A stretch of 6,504 bases of DNA from Cyanobacteria bacterium UBA7694 (GTDB lineage: Bacteria; Cyanobacteriota; Sericytochromatia; UBA7694). The stretch lies in the NCBI GenBank assembly GCA_002482705.1, contig DLGM01000037.1:1-6504 (forward strand). The letters run 5' to 3'. Positions 4,687 through 6,504 of the stretch are shown here, piece after piece; position 1 is the stretch's first letter; the number at the start of each line of letters is the position of its first letter. A model generated the notes under the pieces. That model had not been told where the DNA came from, searched no databases, and saw nothing but the letters and a program-made list of their open reading frames with translations. The translations under genes were made by a program, and so were the position numbers.

Positions 4687-6504
4687 AATAACCCAACTGG
4701 GTTGCCGCAATACCCAATCCATTTCCATCCTGCCCTTGGGTGACCCAAGCGGCGCGAATATGCCGATTGGGCGCAAGAGCAATGGTCGGTAAAATCTGAT
4801 TGTCTGTCGAATAGGTATTCAGCTTAAACTCTGAGCCAACCCGTTCCCGATAACGGGCATTAAAACGCTGAGCATAAATAGAGTTGGCGGAACCATCCTG
4901 CCCAGCACTTTGCCAAGCAATCACAAAATTACCAGTAGGATCCACTGCTACACTGGCAGATTTCTGGTCAAAACTGGTATAGGTATTCACTGGAAATTCG
5001 CTGGCAGAGCTTACTCCGGCCATTGTTTGTGGATCAATGTTGAAATAGCGGGCATAAATTCCATAACCACTACCGTCTTGGTATTGGCTTTCCCAGGCTG
5101 TAACTAGGTAGGAGTCACTCAAAGCGATAGCGGGCATCTGCTGATTGCCTGACGTAGTCGTATTTAACGGAATATGTGTAAACTGGGCATTGCTTGCATC
5201 ATGACGTTGTAAACGGGCATACACTCCATAATTATTCGCATCAGCGGCCCGCCAGGTAAACGCAAAATAGTCATTATTGGCGGCCACATCCACTTGAAAA
5301 CTGGCGGGGCTGACCGTATCTTGGGCCATATTTGAACTTCCATCTTGTTCAAAACGGCGATAATAGGTGGCTCCTAAGCCATTATCATACCAAGCGACAA
5401 TAAAGCGCCCATCAGATGACATGGCAACAGTTGGATACCATTGATCACCTGTAGTATGGGTGTTCACTACAAATTCATTGCCCTTAGGGCTCGCATCAGC
5501 ATTAAATTGGCGAGCAATAATGCCCCAATTATTACCATCATTGTTATGATCCCAAGTCACTACAAAACTCCCATCGCTAGCCATAGACACATCAGCTTCT
5601 GAATAGGGTTCGGAAAGGGTTTGGCTGATCGCTATTTGCCCCCCAATCGGTTGCCCATAAGGGTCATAACGCTGGCCAACGATATGAGGTTGAGAAGCCG
5701 TATTGTTCCACACAATAATGCTAGAGCCGTCAGCAGCCATTGCAATACTGGGATATTGCTGATTGCCAACCGTATCAGTGTTTACCAGCCACTCATAGCC
5801 GCAAACTGTACGTGATGGCGTTTTACAAATCTGCCCGCCCACCCAAATCGCTCCATCCAAAATTGCCTGAAAAAAAGAAACACCCGCAAGCTGAGTACTT
5901 TGAAAGTTGGCACCGCCCAAGTGGGCACCCGCCAACTTTATTTGGTTGAGCGTCATATTGCTTAAGTTTGCATTTCGCAAATCGGCATCGCGCAGATCGG
6001 TTCCTGTGAGCTGTTGCCCGGTCAAATTGGCCGCTTGTAGATTTGCGCCACGCATCTGGGCCTGATCCAGATTTAACGCAGGGAAAACAACACCCGCCAA
6101 ATTAACGCCATTGAGTTGCGCCTCGGTAAAGTTGGCGTTATTTAACGTTGCTGTATGTAAATCAGCCCCCGTAAGATTAGCTCCTGTCAAGTTGCTGCTG
6201 GTAAAGTTGGTATTGGTAAAATTAGCGCCGAGCAACTGGGCATCAGACAAATTGGCTCCCGCAAGATTAGCATCCGTCAGATTGCTTTCATTAAGATATG
6301 CGCCGTTCAATTGGGCATTTTCTGCTTGAATTTGGCTGAGATTGGCCCCGACCAAGTGGGAGCCGCGTAAATCATGGCCATTCAAGTCTTTATTGGCAAG
6401 ATCCATTCCGTGTAACAGCTCACCATCCAAGCTGCAACCGGGACAATTTAAGCGATGATTGAGCCAGGGCACCTGAGGATTAATGGTTTTTTTGACATAA
6501 AATA
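4685..6504 (-). CDS. Pentapeptide-repeat (40 units) plus seven-blade propeller protein (5' partial)
   Basis: The frame stays open to the right edge, so the gene's start is outside the window. A GTG at 6472 gives 595 residues, but it is unlikely to be the start. Codons before it read INPQ, matching TNPQ at the same place in the downstream paralogue, and no signal peptide follows the GTG. The true protein probably has an N-terminal export and linker region upstream. Counting from the GTG: C10-P-G-C13; 40 unbroken in-phase pentapeptide units with Leu/Phe/Met at every fifth position from L15 to W210 (only residue 50 is Ala), predicting ten turns of beta-helix; C216-x7-C224; then seven repeats starting near 228, 280, 334, 385, 434, 493 and 549, with the pattern VNTxTxxxQ...PxIAM...GxFVVxW...GIYARxF. 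Blade 4 is the most divergent. No enzymatic motif was seen. Its stop is 8 nt before the start of the paralogue downstream. The likely role is a long rigid arm carrying a propeller head at the surface, by inference. Confidence 0.85.
   Translation of the reverse strand, partial: FYVKKTINPQVPWLNHRLNCPGCSLDGELLHGMDLANKDLNGHDLRGSHLVGANLSQIQAENAQLNGAYLNESNLTDANLAGANLSDAQLLGANFTNTNFTSSNLTGANLTGADLHTATLNNANFTEAQLNGVNLAGVVFPALNLDQAQMRGANLQAANLTGQQLTGTDLRDADLRNANLSNMTLNQIKLAGAHLGGANFQSTQLAGVSFFQAILDGAIWVGGQICKTPSRTVCGYEWLVNTDTVGNQQYPSIAMAADGSSIIVWNNTASQPHIVGQRYDPYGQPIGGQIAISQTLSEPYSEADVSMASDGSFVVTWDHNNDGNNWGIIARQFNADASPKGNEFVVNTHTTGDQWYPTVAMSSDGRFIVAWYDNGLGATYYRRFEQDGSSNMAQDTVSPASFQVDVAANNDYFAFTWRAADANNYGVYARLQRHDASNAQFTHIPLNTTTSGNQQMPAIALSDSYLVTAWESQYQDGSGYGIYARYFNIDPQTMAGVSSASEFPVNTYTSFDQKSASVAVDPTGNFVIAWQSAGQDGSANSIYAQRFNARYRERVGSEFKLNTYSTDNQILPTIALAPNRHIRAAWVTQGQDGNGLGIAATQLGY
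5843..6433 (-). repeat. Pentapeptide-repeat region, 40 units
   Basis: This region encodes residues 14-210 (counted from the GTG at 6472). The central hydrophobic residue recurs every five residues without a single phase break, and A(D/N)L and A(D/N)F units dominate (for example TGANL and TGADL). Forty units equal ten full four-sided coils. With roughly half a nanometre rise per coil, a general property of this fold, the rod would be about 5 nm long. The DNA is repetitive but degenerate (aattggc/taaattggc-like words on the + strand). Confidence 0.9.

Noticed and set aside
4677..4748. Upstream extension of the shorter paralogue to 4748
   Set aside because: It overlaps the end of the previous gene, has no ribosome site and would place the lipoprotein signal peptide 24 residues inside the protein.
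6111..6329. Val/Leu/Ala-Pro repetitive + strand frame
   Set aside because: Its periodic sequence is the complement of the pentapeptide repeats, not an independent gene.
5843..6433. CRISPR-like or satellite array
   Set aside because: Repeat words are short and degenerate with a 15-nt coding period and no spacers; the frame is fully open and encodes pentapeptide repeats.

Overview
This window is about 50% GC, gene-dense and made almost entirely of predicted lipoproteins and secreted surface proteins. Two genes read right on the + strand (1-2095) and three read left on the - strand (2155-6504). They converge on a 59-bp gap holding a strong GC-rich hairpin. Three proteins have a clear or good bacterial lipobox in the window itself (545, 2559 and 4676 starts). 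The first gene begins inside its own lipobox (LLAC). The last - strand gene enters from beyond base 6504, so its N-terminus is not visible. No RNA genes, mobile elements, CRISPR arrays or housekeeping genes were seen, and there is no gene-free stretch above 300 bp.

+ strand unit: a small lipoprotein (partial, ends 544) is followed with zero spacing (TAAATG) by a 516-residue lipoprotein. The second has a Pro/Thr-rich stalk and a C-terminal sialidase-like (BNR/Asp-box) propeller domain. The two share a short motif, VGxDV...C-x3-N-C, for which I know no named family.

- strand unit, in transcription order: a large pentapeptide-repeat plus seven-blade repeat protein (5' end outside the window), its shorter paralogue, and a small lipoprotein that is nearly all Pro/Thr/Gly linker. 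The genes are tightly packed (8-nt gap, then a 4-nt ATGA overlap), which suggests one operon. The two large proteins share an exact architecture: CPxC, then pentapeptide repeats, a terminal Trp, a C-x7-C pair, then seven propeller-type repeats. The pentapeptide solenoid differs in length, with 40 versus 11 units.

Organism: the lipoproteins show a bacterium. None of the visible lipoboxes has Asp at +2, so outer-membrane sorting is possible if the cell is diderm. CPxC-capped pentapeptide repeats and NTxTxxxQ...QDGSxxGIYAxRF repeats are common, from general knowledge, in Cyanobacteria and relatives. A Sericytochromatia/Melainabacteria-like or other poorly cultured lineage is a guess, not a result. 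The genes probably supply tethered binding or adhesion modules on the cell surface. No enzyme active site could be identified, and the functions are unproven.
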